Assembly (NCBI GenBank): GCA_947650285.1
Contig: CANTFL010000272.1
Span: 124,001-188,000 of the forward strand
Length of the DNA: 64,000 nt
Direction: 5' to 3'
From: Hyaloperonospora brassicae
Lineage: Eukaryota > Oomycota > Peronosporomycetes > Peronosporales > Peronosporaceae
The notes beneath the pieces are model-generated. The model was not told the DNA's origin and ran no database searches. It saw only the letters and a list, made by a program, of their open reading frames with translations. Below are positions 1 through 13,264 of the stretch, piece after piece. The position numbers were made by a program, and so were the translations under genes. Positions within the stretch are counted from its first letter, which is position 1; the number at the start of each line of letters is the position of its first letter.

Positions 1-1039
1 CAAAGACCTGCTACTTTTAACTGATTACCCAAAATATACCGTTATGCACCTATGTTAGAAGCACCTATGCAAATAATTTGTAGTTGTTTGCACATAAAAG
101 ACCGTTCTATAGTAGATGGCGTCATCTGAGTCACCTTTCTTTGCAGAAATATAATTTGTGCCACAAAAATTGAATTATATAGCTATTTCCTCCTAAAATT
201 TGGTTGTGACGTTAAAAAGCGAGCCCCATGAGCATAAAATGGTTTCTTGTAGAGTACAATCATAGGTCAACTCAAATGACCACGTTGTGCATACTTTATT
301 CATAGATGATATTATGTACTTCAGTATCTTTGATAAAATGTAGATTAAGTCTTTTAAAAACTTTGTGATACTTCTTGTTTGCCGAATCGCGCAACAACGC
401 TGATACGGAGCTGCTAATTTTCCATATCAATCAAGGACAAGGGCTCATCGCGACGCGAAAATATCTACGATGAACATCTAGTCTGATCTACATCTCATGT
501 TGACCTTCTGAATCTTTATGTGGTGGTCGCGGTCCCACTTGCGCTACCTTCTAGTTATAGAGCTGAAAATCCCTTATTCTATTTAAATATCGTCGAATCG
601 GGACATATGATATTCTTGCATTTATCACATTAATAAGTTCGCATAATTTAGTATTATGTGTAAGACAATGACTTTCTTTCGTTCGCAAATAGGTAAAAAT
701 TGTCTACTCACTGCTATGTATGCTGGAAATGGCTTGTGTGCCTTGTGTGCAAAACGATAACATTCACATCCCGCGTTTCGTAAGTTTCAGTAGGTAACAA
801 AAACCATATAATATAATTCCGTCATTCTTCTTAAGAATTTGCGGTTCGGTTGACATACATCAAAAGGGTGATATTAGTGCAAATGATTACGCTTACATAA
901 AGTTCATTACTCAGATAGTATTTGTGTGGTAAAGTGATCACAATATTAAACCGTGGCGTTGGGACCCAGTATAGGATTAGACAAATGAGTGACAGAAAAT
1001 GACTGTTGAAGTTATTCAGATGGATCTACCTAACGGTCA
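1..1039. other. AT-rich stretch without recognisable gene
   Basis: I see no long reading frame, RNA gene or recognisable element here. The sequence is AT-rich, without obvious tandem structure, and is probably decayed intergenic or transposon-derived DNA. Confidence 0.5.
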
Positions 1040-2240
1040 AGAAGTAGTATAGTCGAGGATGGATAATAGGCCGATCGCGTCCCGCGATCAAGGGCTTGGA
1101 TTGCCAAATCACAAGGACCGGATCGCTCAACTAATGAGCATCAACCGGAGTACTGGATCGCTAACGGCATTGAAAGATAGGTAAATGTGGAATTAAGCTG
1201 GAGGAGTGGATCGCCAAAATCAATAAATATGCGAAGTTTCGAACGTGACGGTGATCTGGCTTTGGATGCCCGATCGGAGATACGAATGATCGACCACAAT
1301 CTATAGGGAGTGTATCCTGCTAATCGAAATGAATTACGTAACCGGAATGAACCACATACCGCAATTCGCCACCCCGTGACCAACTGACTCGCGATCCGCT
1401 ACACCGCGATCCACCATCTAGGTCATTCTTGTGGACATATAATTGGCTTGGATCACCTAATTGGCATTAATCACGTAATTGGTGTGGATCACTTAATTGG
1501 TGTGGATCACATAACGCGAATGGTACTCTGAGATCCGGTATGGGGCGATCCACTGCACCGCGATCCACTACGGATTGTATGCTGTGGACCACATGAGGTA
1601 AGAGGTGAATGACATAGACAGGCGACACGCAACAGCACACCTAGCGAACAGATAGGCATAGCTATAGGTTTTGGACTTGGTTGGTTGACATTAAATAGAA
1701 TTGAATTTGCAACGAAAGACACGCGTCGACTTCTCCCGGGCAGGATGTTCGGCCTCCCGTTGAACAGAGAGTCACCCACGTCTCAGAAAACTTCGCCCTT
1801 GGATTGTTTGGCCAGGCGGAAGTCAATTCTCACCCCCCATCTCAACTGCGATTGGACGCAGTGAACCCTACGGCTCAGATTCAAGATCGCGAGACGGCTC
1901 AAGTGGTTATAAGATTCGCGGATCAAGCATCACCCCTGGCAAAGGCGACTCTGGGAGAGCGCCCAAGTTACAAGCGATCGAGTGAAGAATTTCCATGCGA
2001 TCCGCACCTACGTTTGACCGGGTGAAGCATTTCCACCCGATCAACACCTATCCGTAAGACAACCACGTTCAGCTTCAGCTCAAATCCACCAAGAAGAGCC
2101 CAACCCGTCCCACCTACGGGTACACAAGGTGAGCAGGAACATACAGAACACGTAATCGGGGTACCCCCTCCGTTGGTCGGTCGTCCGGGCGCCAGTGGAG
2201 AGTCGGGATCACCAATAAATTGTGATCACCACTACACCAC
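1040..2240 (+). repeat. GATC-rich dispersed repeat, copy A
   Basis: This stretch is full of GGATCGC/CGATCC words. From about 1660 it matches 15500-15980 in the same orientation: both copies share TTGGTTGGTTRACATTAAAT-like text, a GTGTCGACTTCTC-like block, GGATTGTTTSGCCAGG, CAAGATCGCGAGACGGCTCA and a following CAAGTGATCG-type segment. The part near 2171-2215 (GGTCGGTCGTC ... GAGAGTCGGG) recurs once more near 21735-21775. No protein is evident. It is most likely a non-coding part (LTR or leader) of an old retroelement, but its class is not established. Confidence 0.6.
1450..1516 (+). repeat. Short tandem repeat, about 18 bp unit, four copies
   Basis: The motif (G)GATCAC.TAATTGGTGT is repeated head to tail about four times with small changes. 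It lies inside dispersed repeat copy A. Confidence 0.7.
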
Positions 2241-5200
2241 AAGTGTCAATAAACGTCGTATTGATAGAAGTCGCGCAATAGATCCCCAGGAGATATATTA
2301 ACCCGTGCGCGCAGAGTCTTTCGCGCTTAGACAATGCAATTGGTCATCTCGCGACTACGTGTTGTAAATAACACATATTGGTTCGCAAATTTTATAAGAG
2401 ACCATTAGCTTAATTGACACGATCTTTTTTAGTATTTGGACTGCTGGCAGCAATGATTGGATACAGCTTTTTGTAGGAAAAGACAATATCGATTTAAAAT
2501 GCAATTGATCTCGCTTTAGGCAAAGAACGACGATGTTTCAACACCGTTTGAAAATTCAATATTTTAGATGCCCATCTTTCAGGTCCAGAGGTAAAAAAAT
2601 ATGATGTAATAGGGGCGACCGGCTAACTACGCGGTTTAAACTTGAACGACCTGTTGCAAGAAGAGACCACCATTGGCGTGCTTTCGCTGTAGAAAGTAAG
2701 GTCACCTTATGGCGGCGTTTTGCGCGCAAACTCTGTCGTGGCCAAAATGCGAACACCACGCGCAGTAGCAATGCACGGTCCTTGTCTGTTTTAACGACGA
2801 GGACCAGTAGGTGCGGGAGCGCTAATGTTTTTACTATATACCCAATTATTTCATTATCAAACTAGTCTATTAGACCCCACGTGCTCAACGCACATGTGTA
2901 AATGTATAATCGAGCGCGATATTACGCTTATGATCCCCGCTAGCATACATATCACTCGTGTCTGGTGACCCCACCGAGCGCTCCTCGATTCATTAGCGAC
3001 AAAACACCATCCAAGTGTCGTTTCTATTAAAACCACTTGCCTGATTGCATCTCGGATATCGAGGAGCCAGGTGAGTTGTATTTAATTTGACCGTTGGTAA
3101 ATATCCTCGGGTTTCGCGGCTAAAATTGTTGTCGTCATATATCTTGGACGGTTGTAGGGGGATACGATACGTCTATCCTATCCCAGTAAACTGATCTTCT
3201 GTTTTTTTTTATTCCGTAATTGGTACGGTACAAAGCCTTATATAGTCTGGTTGTCATTTCAATCAGTAATCGCAGCGGCATCAACGTCCGTAAAGATTTG
3301 ACGCATCTCTTAGTGGCTCCATGCGATTAGCCTCCTTTCACAGTGTTAACCGTGCTTTTCTGACGCCAAGTGTATATAGAGCTAGCTATGGACCTGTTTG
3401 TCCAACTTGTATACTTTAATCACCGACATTAGCTTCCTCACCTCATCTCGAGAACGATTAATGTTACAACGTCTAGCAGCAGCTAGTAAACGATTACAAA
3501 TGGGTCTTTGAGACTTCTACAATATTAGATATCGTTCTAGAAGCGGCTATCGTACTAAGTGAAGACGCTTAAGTCCGGGGCATTACCGTCATTTATTTCC
3601 AGCGCATAAGCTTATCCGACACCTCTCATAAAGGAGAGAGGTTTCTTGTCGAAAAAATGCGATTTGCATGTGAAGGGCTTAATTGACGCACTTAAGTGCG
3701 TGTGAGATAATTTATAGCAACGTTTAAGGCAGCGTCGCGAGGTTTCGTCGAGACAATTCAGGATCATGTGCCTTCTATGTATAAAATTTTACCATTGTTT
3801 TGCGTGAGTTGAAGACGGGGCAAATCAATAAAGCGTGCTTGATTACAAAAAAGTCCACTAAATTGCATCCTGACCGTCTTTGACGAATTTACTGTACCGC
3901 AATCAGAAGCTCCTCCCCCATATGAACGCGTAAAAATGTATTCTACTCAGTTTTCTAGTATATACAATAATACGAAAAAAATCAGTCTACTACAGGGTGG
4001 TCTGGCAGTACGCGGTTTTAATTACGGTCAATTTCTCTGCCGAGCTAACTACCGATCGTTTTTGGTACGAGATCGATCGATTTTTCCGGGTCTACATATT
4101 GTGTGACGCGACAGTAGACATTACCACAAGACCAAGTTACAGCCAGACATGACTTCTTTGAGGTCCACCGCCAGGCGTATCATTTGTGCGAAAGCATCTC
4201 GCGACGTTCGAATCTAACATTCCAATAGAAAGAGGCAACCAAGATTCGACGTATCGTTTACGACTTTAACAAGTTAAACAAGGCTATCATCCCGGTCCAA
4301 AAGCCACCTCGAGAAAGACATATTTTTAACTTCATGCTGAAGCTGTTATTTATAGTAACAACAACTTGCTTGATAGATCCTATAGGATATTAGTGAGGCT
4401 AAGTGACACACTCTTCATAGCAGTGAGCAAACAATTGGTAGGCTTTAAGAGTGGACAGTGATACCACAAGGTATTAAAAATTCCCTGAAACGTCTAATCG
4501 CGTGGTCTAAAGGAGTTGCGATCGCTCCGCGATACGCAAAAAGCTATTTCGGTATATATATCGCAATCTCGCTAAGTGCAACATTAGCGCTGTTGATGTC
4601 CATTATAAATATTCCAACGAGAATCTTAAGTCATAGGGGGATCAAGGTTGGCGAAAACATGAATAGTGTGATTTTTGCGCACTGAAAATTCCGGTATAGG
4701 GTGCTTTGAAGCCAAAAGGTATACAGGCTATTCGGAATATATTACATCCGTTTGTACTGACCTCATTTCAAAAATAATGAGTGTATCCAGTAGCTAGGCT
4801 TGGAGCAGTACATACATAATTGAGCTAAAAATTATCCTAAGTCTATACACCCACTATCTACACTAATAAATAAGGCGCCACGTAGTAGTGGCATATTTAA
4901 TATCGGTCTGCCCACCAGTCCTGAAGAAGAGTCTGCATATGGATCAGTATTAGTCCTGCCTGACGTTTTATAGTCGCTTCACATCATAAACGGCGCTAGT
5001 CAATCTGCAATCGGCTGTGGTCTCGTGCAATATACTAATCCTAACCACGAAAGGGTCGTGAGCTATTAGTAACTACAGCTGAGGCCTACCAGAAGACTGT
5101 ATTTGTTTAAGCCAGAGAAGTTTTGGCTACGCAGTACGCTCTTGTCATGTTTCGAATGTACCACCACGTAAAACAGAACTCTGTACCGTACAAAGATTAC

Positions 5201-6230
5201 GCGTCACATCTTCCCGGAGAGAAATTATTCATTCGTCGCAAAGGATAGATCGCTGATTATCTTTCTTCTATACGTAAAACTTCTTCATTTAATACATGCT
5301 AGGCAAGAATAAATTTTGTCCGACGCACCTTCGCGGCGCTCGAGTCATAATGTAGGCATATACTGATTCATTCGTACTTTGAAGACGGCGAGGCGGACGA
5401 GTGCGATATGTGCGGCTTTGTATCTGGCTTAAGTTGTTACCGAGATGCCCCTACCTAGGTAAAACGCAGCAGCGCATGCGATAGCTTCTAAATGTGCATT
5501 AAATTATCGCTTTGGTAGCGCCTATGGTACCCCCAAGCGATGCGTTTTTTCACGAATTTGATCGGAGAAAGAGTGACTACATCACGCGATATAGTTTTTA
5601 TAGGAATTCGGTCATGTACAGCATCAATTCCATTAGAATTTTCCATAAATTTTTGCAGATGATCTAAATATAAAGTGCACATATTATAGAAGTGTCACGA
5701 CGCCCCAGAGGGTATTCATCATTGTGTCAAGACAACTTTCGCGGCTATGTATCGTGAATCTTGGTAATATCACTTGTGATAGTGGGTCCGTAAATATTTT
5801 CGCACATGTTATATTGCCGAAGAATAAAGATATCTTCTTCGTCTCCGGATCACAATTGATCGCTTCTAATTGCATCTGATGCATGGCGGTCAATATTAAT
5901 GAGATTTTTCTTCGGGCTTACTGTAGATATTCAAGGCTGCACTCATTTCCTAGAATTTGTCGATAGTCTCATCAAGGTGAGATACCTCGTCCAGAACGTG
6001 ACTTAATTACCGCATCTTTGACCGCGGCGCACTTCATCGACACCGTTTATTGACGGCACGGTCTCGGGTCTTTTAATTCGGATCTTTATTTTTCGATTTA
6101 CCCAACCTTTGGTTTAAAGGTGACCAAGATTATTGTTAATCTGATCAAGATATCAACTGCCGTCTCTGCAGAGACGAATGGCCAATTGAGCTTTTGGAAC
6201 GACTAGTTGAGGGTGTCGTCCTCATTGTCA
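2241..6230. other. Long AT-rich region without identified genes
   Basis: Only short open frames with no recognisable motif occur in these 4 kb. I found no terminal repeats, tRNA-like structure or coding periodicity I could defend. It is probably decayed repeat DNA. Confidence 0.45.
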
Positions 6231-6560
6231 AAAGTTAGATCACTGTGGTATAGCGGATAGAAAAATGTGAACCGCAGAATGCACTACAACTAAAAACAGC
6301 TGAGGTGTAGATGTGATCCACACAATGATATGTATACACACCGCGAAATTGGGCACTACGATCTTGGACGGTGCGAATTTGAATGACACGATCTTTGGTG
6401 AAGCGATATAGGGTCACGTTGTCTTGGGTGACACAATATCGTGCACCGCGATGTGGGGATATAAGATCATGGTAATATGGTGTGAACCGCCGAATACGAT
6501 GGAAGAATCGAACCTTGGCATCACAGGGCGATACGTGGTGATTTTTCCTAAGGAAATGAA
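6231..6560 (+). repeat. Possible third copy of the GATC-rich repeat
   Basis: Words such as GATCACTGTGG, GTGATCCACAC, CACCGCGAT and ACACGATCTT recall the first third of copy A (1040-1560). The similarity is only by motif and could be coincidental. Confidence 0.3.
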
Positions 6561-6794
6561 TAGGTTTCGTCGAAAAATTGGTCTTGAGTTGAAAACATTT
6601 GTTGATAAGTCAATTTGTTTTTAAGTGAACAAGTGTCTTATCTCTTTCTCGATAGGATTTTTTGCCTCTCAACGTCTAAGCGGATCTATCTGCCACTAAA
6701 AAGATCATTCAAGCCTATTTTTTAAGAATTTTAACATTTCTCCAGACCCCTTCGTCTTCTATAAAATAGAAATGAAAGTTCACGAGATGGATCA

Positions 6795-7262
6795 TGTAAC
6801 GGGGTGAGTCCGATACATAAAGTTATACAAATTTTTAAATTTTTTGAGTATTATTTATTTTGACAACATTTAATTAAATTACTCGAGAAGAATGATGTTG
6901 TCGAAATATGACCTTTAAGGGTAATATCCGTAGAGGGGTCCACTTCTTGGTTGATGTACAATGTACATCAACCAATTTAACTACCATTTGCTGCTGGACG
7001 CGCGCAATGGGTGGTGGACAGAAGCCCCACATAGGAGACAGTAGTTTAATATAGTTAGATAAAGACGGAAGATGAATTAGAAACAGACATACTTATATTA
7101 AAAACAGTTCTACTTTTCCCTCAAAGTGGAGCTTTCGAGTTCTGTATTTTCTTGGTCGCGCTTCCTCACGCCATGTGTACGTGACGTCGGTCGTACGGGC
7201 CCTTGCATTGTTATCAATTATAGATCTTGCTCAGTTATCCAGAAAGATCGTGCCCCGTTACA
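6795..7262 (+). repeat. 5' LTR of Gypsy element A
   Basis: The LTR runs from TGTAACGGGG to CCCCGTTACA and includes the family core CTGCTGGACGCGCGCAATG and an inverted repeat around TTGATGTACA/TGTACATCAA. Two bases after it, a TGGTCGCACTTTC primer-binding site (7265-7277) starts with the TGG expected for pairing with a tRNA 3' CCA end. Confidence 0.85.
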
Positions 7263-7319
7263 CCTGGTCGCACTTTCTAGTCCTTCCAACGACAATTTAT
7301 CATATCCATCAGGATCATT

Positions 7320-8432
7320 ATGGATGAGTGAGAGAGTTTTACGCTACTCGTGAAGGCTTCGTCCATTTGAGTGACCTCGAATGGACCGCAATACGGCAAA
7401 TGAGCTCTACCGTGGGCTACATAGGCGTTACCGCGATGTTGGAATTTTTTTGACAGAAAACAACATCATGCCGCTATCGCCAGATTTACTCAACATTAAC
7501 ATGGCGCCGAACGAGAAAATGTAGCGTTGCTTCACCCGCAAGGCTATCAACATGCTGAAGCAGTTGAGACAGCAGCAATTTAATGCCGCTGTAGACGGAA
7601 CGACGCACACGCGTTACCTTGAAATCTTGAAGGTTAATTTATCCAAGTGCAGAGATGTCGAGGAAGACGCCCTGTTGTTATGGTTCGTCGAATCAGACAG
7701 AGCCATAAAGCCACATCGCATAGACGATGAGAAAATAGAAATAGCATTTGCTCAATGCACCTTGGCCTCACTTGCCAAACCTTGAGCCTTTAGGCAGGAG
7801 ATGAGCGACCCATACGCTTTTGAGTCGCTCGAATCCTTCAAAACTCGGCTTAAACGAACGTTTAAGCTGCCAACGACTGATTTTAGGGCTCTGTAAGAGC
7901 TCCTATAATTCAAACGAGGTAAGCGTAATGTGCACGCTTACGATCAGCATACACGACCCCTTGCGAGTAGAATAAATGCGAACCAGGTAAATGAACACAC
8001 GTTGATTACTGTGTTTATGCAAGGGCTCTCAGAGGACCCGTCAGGAACCACCTATTCCGCCTTGAGTTTAATTTTCTAGAAGGTGCTATTGCAGCAGTGG
8101 AACAGAAGGAATTTTGCATGAGACAGGCTCATGCTAGCTCGAGCTCTTATCGCCCACCAAGGCGACAAGAGATCGGAGGTCCAGAACCAATGGACCTCTG
8201 TTATGTCTAGAGCGATAGATCCTGCTCTTCAAATAACAAGCGATTGCAGAGGTGCAATCGCTGCCAGAAGTTAGGGCACTACGCATACGAGTATAGTGCT
8301 CCACGCCCAGTACCAAACAGTACTGAGAAAAATGGACGACCATTTGCCAGAAATGGCAATGGGCGTGGGTCCAGCGCTGTTGCGAAGCCGCAACAGGGAA
8401 GCGGACCATCAAAAAATGGTCGGGGTCAGTAG
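7320..8432 (+). pseudogene. Gypsy A gag remnant
   Basis: This is the Gag capsid/nucleocapsid region, matching element B Gag piece by piece but with several stops and frameshifts. The capsid portion is readable at 7552-7785 (motif LLLWFVESDRA). The nucleocapsid portion is at 8244-8432 and carries a zinc knuckle CNRCQKLGHYAYEY, in which the last cysteine of the CX2CX4HX4C knuckle has become tyrosine; element B keeps it. The frame ends at TAG 8430-8432, inside a hairpin that follows a slippery heptamer. Confidence 0.85.
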
Positions 8433-8451
8433 GGGCGGAGCGCCCTACTGA
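8411..8451 (+). promoter_or_regulatory. Predicted -1 programmed ribosomal frameshift signal between gag and pol (element A)
   Basis: In the gag frame TCA AAA AAT forms the heptamer A AAA AAT (8411-8417). After an 8-nt spacer, TCAGTAGGG (8426-8434) pairs with CCCTACTGA (8443-8451) to give a 9-bp stem with an 8-nt loop, and the gag stop TAG lies in the 5' arm. Slipping back one base reads TGG TCG GGG and stays open into the protease at 8483, which has no nearby ATG. Element B has the same signal at 57688-57728. Confidence 0.65.
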
Positions 8452-11400
8452 TCCAGCAACCTCAAGAGAATTTGCAAATCTTTTGACGAAAGTTGCTCCA
8501 GATACACAGTCATTGTGTGTCTCTGCACCTGGTGATGACGTTTCGCTCATCACCTTAAAGTTGGAAGTGACAAAAGATATGTCACTTCGTGCCCTAGTAG
8601 ACTGTGGGGCGTCGAACAACTTTGTTCGACGCCAGTCACTAGAGGGTCGTAGGCTTAAGTTCGTTGAGCGCGACATTCCCCTCACCAGGATGACGGTGCG
8701 CCTTGCAACAAGCGCATCGATTACCGTTGAGAAAGGTGTAGTAGGAATCCACTACACGTTAGAGGGCGAACAGTACCATGATGACTTCATCGTACTGGAT
8801 CTGGATGAAAAATTTGATGTCATTCTGGGATTACCTTGGCTCAGAATATACGAGCCAAGGGTGAGCAGGCAGCATCGATCCGTGAAGATGCCTGCCGCTT
8901 GTTCATCAGATTGCCGTCTGATGACCATCTTGGAGCGTCCACAAGCGTGTGGATGTACTGCGAGTGAATGAGATGGCCTCACTTGCGGTACAATCGTTAA
9001 CACGACTACACAAGAACTCATCATGGTTGATCACTACACTGTGGAGAAAGTCCAGGCGGTCGTACAGAGGTACAGGCAGTGCCGAATGTCCACCACTCGA
9101 AGAAGTCGAGTGGACTGGGACATGGATGCATGCCTAGCGGGCAGCATCTTAGAAGTAAGAAACCTGTTGCCTGCAAAGGTCAACATGGAAATCCTTGGTC
9201 GACTGGAGAGTCGACCGTACAGAATCGGTGCCTGACTGTGGTTGCACAGCCACAGTCGGAAGACGTCGAGGGAATAAGTCCCCACGTACTTGAGGAAGGA
9301 ATTCCTCAAGAGTCACTTGCTGAGATTCCAGGCCCTCAGCAACCTGTGGAAACAAGTTCCCAGGAAGAAACCGAGACGTTGAACGTCTTGGTTAATGACG
9401 GATCAAGCGTAGGCGCTTATACGCTTTATTCGATGGTGCCTCTGAAGTTAACTTCGGAGATAACTCAGTTGCCAACGCTAGAACCGAAACGGTTCTTGCG
9501 TGATCTGCGTAGTGGCAAAGTCAAGCAGATCTGCATAATCGTCACGGAGAATAAGTATGTGGCTGATATTCGGTCGGCAACAGAATTTGCTTATCACGAA
9601 CGGTTTCTCAGCAGCTCATCGATGGAAGGAAGTGTACTCGATGAGAAGACTCGGATTGAACGATACACGCCTCAATCCTGGGAGTCGCTTCAGGCAAATC
9701 CTTTGTATAAGGATTTGATCGAATCCAGGGATGGATTCCCTGCATCCGTGCCATGCGAGTTGCCTAAGGACAAAGGCACTCGACACGAGATCGAGCTCAA
9801 GCCGGGATCGAAGTACGGTGTCATGAAGCAGTGGCTACTGCCTCGTGAACAGGTGATAGCGATCGACAAGTTCTTTACCGATCGCTTAGCAGCGGGCCAT
9901 GTAAGGCAATCAACATCCCCTCACAGCTCTCCGACCTTCTATGTGCGAAAAGCCACAGGAGGGTGGCGGATAGTGCACGCATTCAACACATTGAATGCTG
10001 CAACGGTACCGGCTCAGACGCCGATACCGAGGAAGGACGTAATCATAGATGGTATGTCCAACAGTGCCATCTTCTCGTCCATGGATCTGATGGACGGATT
10101 CTATCAGATCCTCATGCGTGAACGGGGCATACCGTACACAGCAGTGAGCACTCCCGGCGGTATGCTGTGGGAGTGGCTAGTGATGTCACAGATGATAAGT
10201 AACGCCCCTGCAACGTTCAACAGATGTGTTACAAATCTGTTGAGACCGGTGCGAGACTTCGCACCGAGTTACTTTGACGATGTGTTCGTCCATAGCCGAG
10301 CTATGGGATGTAAATACGGACATTGAGGTTCATAGAAATTACATTTGTCGGGTTCTGGAACATATGCGAGAGCATAAGTTGTTGGCCAACCTCAAGTAGT
10401 GTATGTTCCCGGCTAGCGAAATACTACTTCTCGAGTGCATCGTGGGTAGACACGGCTTACGCCGTGATCCTGAAATCATTAAGTTGATCACCGACAGGTC
10501 TGTGCCAGTCGATGTCAAGGGACTAAGGAATTTCCTTGGACTAGCGGCGTACTTGCACAAATACTCGCGCATCTACGCCGAGATGGCTGTGCATCTTTCT
10601 TGTTTACTCTAGCAAAATGTGAAGTGGTCATGGGACGCTGACTGTCAGCGTTCGTTTGTAGGTATCAAGCAGAGCTTAATGCAATCGCCAATACTGGCGA
10701 TTGCAGATCAGGACAGACCATTTCATGTGTTCTGCGACGCTAGTGATTTTGCGATCGGATGTGCGTTAATGCTATTTGATACAGATGGCGCAGAACGTGT
10801 CATCTGCTATCAATCGCTTCAGATGCAAGCAGCTGAGCGTAATTACCTAGTGCATGTCAAGCAACTCCTTGCCATGAAGTACGTACTGGCTAAGGTTCGC
10901 GTCTATATCGTGGGAGATAGACCGTTCATCGTCCATACGGACCATGCGTCTCTGCGCACGTCCTTACACAGTCCATACTTCTTGCAACAAATGGCGAGGT
11001 GGCTGTCCTTCTTCGCGGAGTACAACGTCTCCGTGGAGTATAAATCAGGACGACTCAACGTCGTCGCTGATGTGCTATGACGTCGGCCTAATTTCGAGTC
11101 GAGCGCGCAATAAAAAAGTGAAGATAAGTCCACTGTTGCAATACTTACAGATAGTGTTCCGTCGTCAAGTTTAATTAAAAACATAAGTCAACAGCTTCGC
11201 AGAAGATTATGATCTTGTACGCTTGATTGATCATATGGTAAATACAACTTGTAAAGTTTTGAAAAATTTACCGGTTTTGAACCGTTCATCATCGGATTGG
11301 TACACACAACTAGCAACGGCCTGCTATATTATACAGTCATTGTCGGTGACACGTTACGTGTCGTCGTCCCTGGTCATGGCAAATTGCGGTTGCGCATCAA

Positions 11401-13264
11401 GCATCATTGTCACGATGCCGCAATAGGTGGTCATCGTGGTCGGAAAGAACTTACCTTATGGAGGTCGTGACTTTTACTGGACCCGCCAGTATTCATTTGT
11501 CCGTAATTTCATCCGTGCTTTCGAGGATTTTCAACGAGTGAATCCTAGTCCTTCATTCCGTGCACCATTACACCTTCTTACTGTCCCGGACGAGTGCTGG
11601 CAGTCTGTTTCAATGAACTTCGTCTTCGAGAACCCGAAGACGCTCACACGAACAATGATATTCTTGAGTTTGTTGAACGTTTCAGCAAGATGATTCATCT
11701 TACTGCAGTTCTAGAGTCGATCAACGCTCACGAATGTGCGGGTGTCTGTATCGACACGATATTTCGACTTAACGGGTTACCCCGTGAACTCGTGTCCAAC
11801 CGTGAACCTCGGTTCACGGTGGAGTTTTGGCAATCTGTGTTCCTATCACTCGGAACACGGTTATAGATGTCAACATCTGACCATCCGCAAACCGATGGTC
11901 AGACGGAACGTGCATATCGAGTCTTCGAAGAGATACTTCGTGGATAGGTCTACTCGTTCTCGCGTTGAAGCGAGTTCCTACGCTTGGTCGAGCTTTCCAT
12001 CAAAAATATGGTACATGCTTCAACCCATCACACACCGTTCTTCGTGAATGGCCTACGCCACCCACATCTGCCCCCCCCCCCATTTATAGTGTGACTCTTT
12101 GGTAGGGGGGGCTCGCTCGAGCAACAACCGTTCTGGCTCTTGCTCATCACGTGTCGACGCTAACGTCGTCACGTATGATGCCGATGTCGATCAGGTCGAT
12201 ATCGATTAAGAGACCCACCTCAATAATAGCGACAACGCTATTATTGACTCGGATGATGATAACGATGCTGGTATAATCAGCATCGCTAACGACTATTCCA
12301 GCGAGGATGACACCATCCTCGCTGATGAACAGAAAGAGGATAGCACTCTATCTGCTGTTCGCACAAGACGAAATGAACAAAACAACACCTCTGAATCACC
12401 AGAAGGATTTCAGCTGGCTCGCAAAGCAGTGGTCCGTTTCGTACAGAATTTCATCGCTCACGCGGTGGACCGTCCGAAACGGAACGCTGACAAGAATGGA
12501 ACGGCATATATATATATTCATTTGTAGAAGGCGACTTAGTCTTACTATCTACGGTTAATTTACCTAGACACGTAGTGACTAACGTGGGCAGTAGTTTACT
12601 GCTGAGCCGACAGGGTAACGCATACACGATCAAGCTGCCACGTAGGATGTGCACGCATCCTACGTTCTACGTGGGGCGTCTCCGCTCGTACTGTCAGTAC
12701 GAACCCTCTTCTTACGATGATTATGATGATTATGATGATTATGAAGATAGCCTCCACGTTCAAGAACCTCCATCATTTTCTTACGCTTGCGCTCCAGACG
12801 TTGAACCTGGATGCGCACATCAGAGGTCTCTCCGTTTAGACGAAGAATCTCTCCGCGAGCTGTAGCCAGCTTACTCACGAGGACGCGGACATCGCGCTCG
12901 GCCTGCAGCTGCGCGGCTGCATACTCAGCAAGGTCCTTGGCACGGTCCGTCTCGCGGTCTTTGCGGTGCTTCCGCAAAGAATCAGTCAGAGCGTAACGCC
13001 TGCCCCTCTGGTGCTTCAAATCATCGCGCAATTCAACGATTGCGCGATCCATCTCGTAACGATCGAGATGGTGAGTGGAACGACTTGGAGGAGGTCTTTT
13101 CTCCTCCTCCACATCATTTGATGGACTCACCCGGTGGTCAACGCTTCCTATTAAAGGGTATCTCGATCCACCGTGACGATTTAGGCTCAAGGACAAGTTA
13201 TCTCGTTCAGTAACGGGGTATCCACACTCTTCGAACAGCCAAGAGCCTCGCTCCCAGCTGCTAA
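8417..13264 (+). pseudogene. Gypsy A pol remnant (PR-RT-RH-IN-chromodomain)
   Basis: Reading in the -1 frame relative to gag, the order is: aspartic protease with DCGAS (about 8600); reverse transcriptase at 9080-10326, with the YFDD catalytic motif near 10270; RNase H at 10620-11080 (CDASDFAIGCALM); integrase at 11590-12050; a KLPRRM...GRLR block at 12630-12690; an acidic Asp/Tyr linker; and a degenerate chromodomain at about 13130-13260 (RDDLGSRTSYLV). There are many stops and frameshifts. One integrase catalytic aspartate is lost: the sequence reads SNREPRF where element B has SDCDPQF. The product cannot be functional. Confidence 0.85.
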
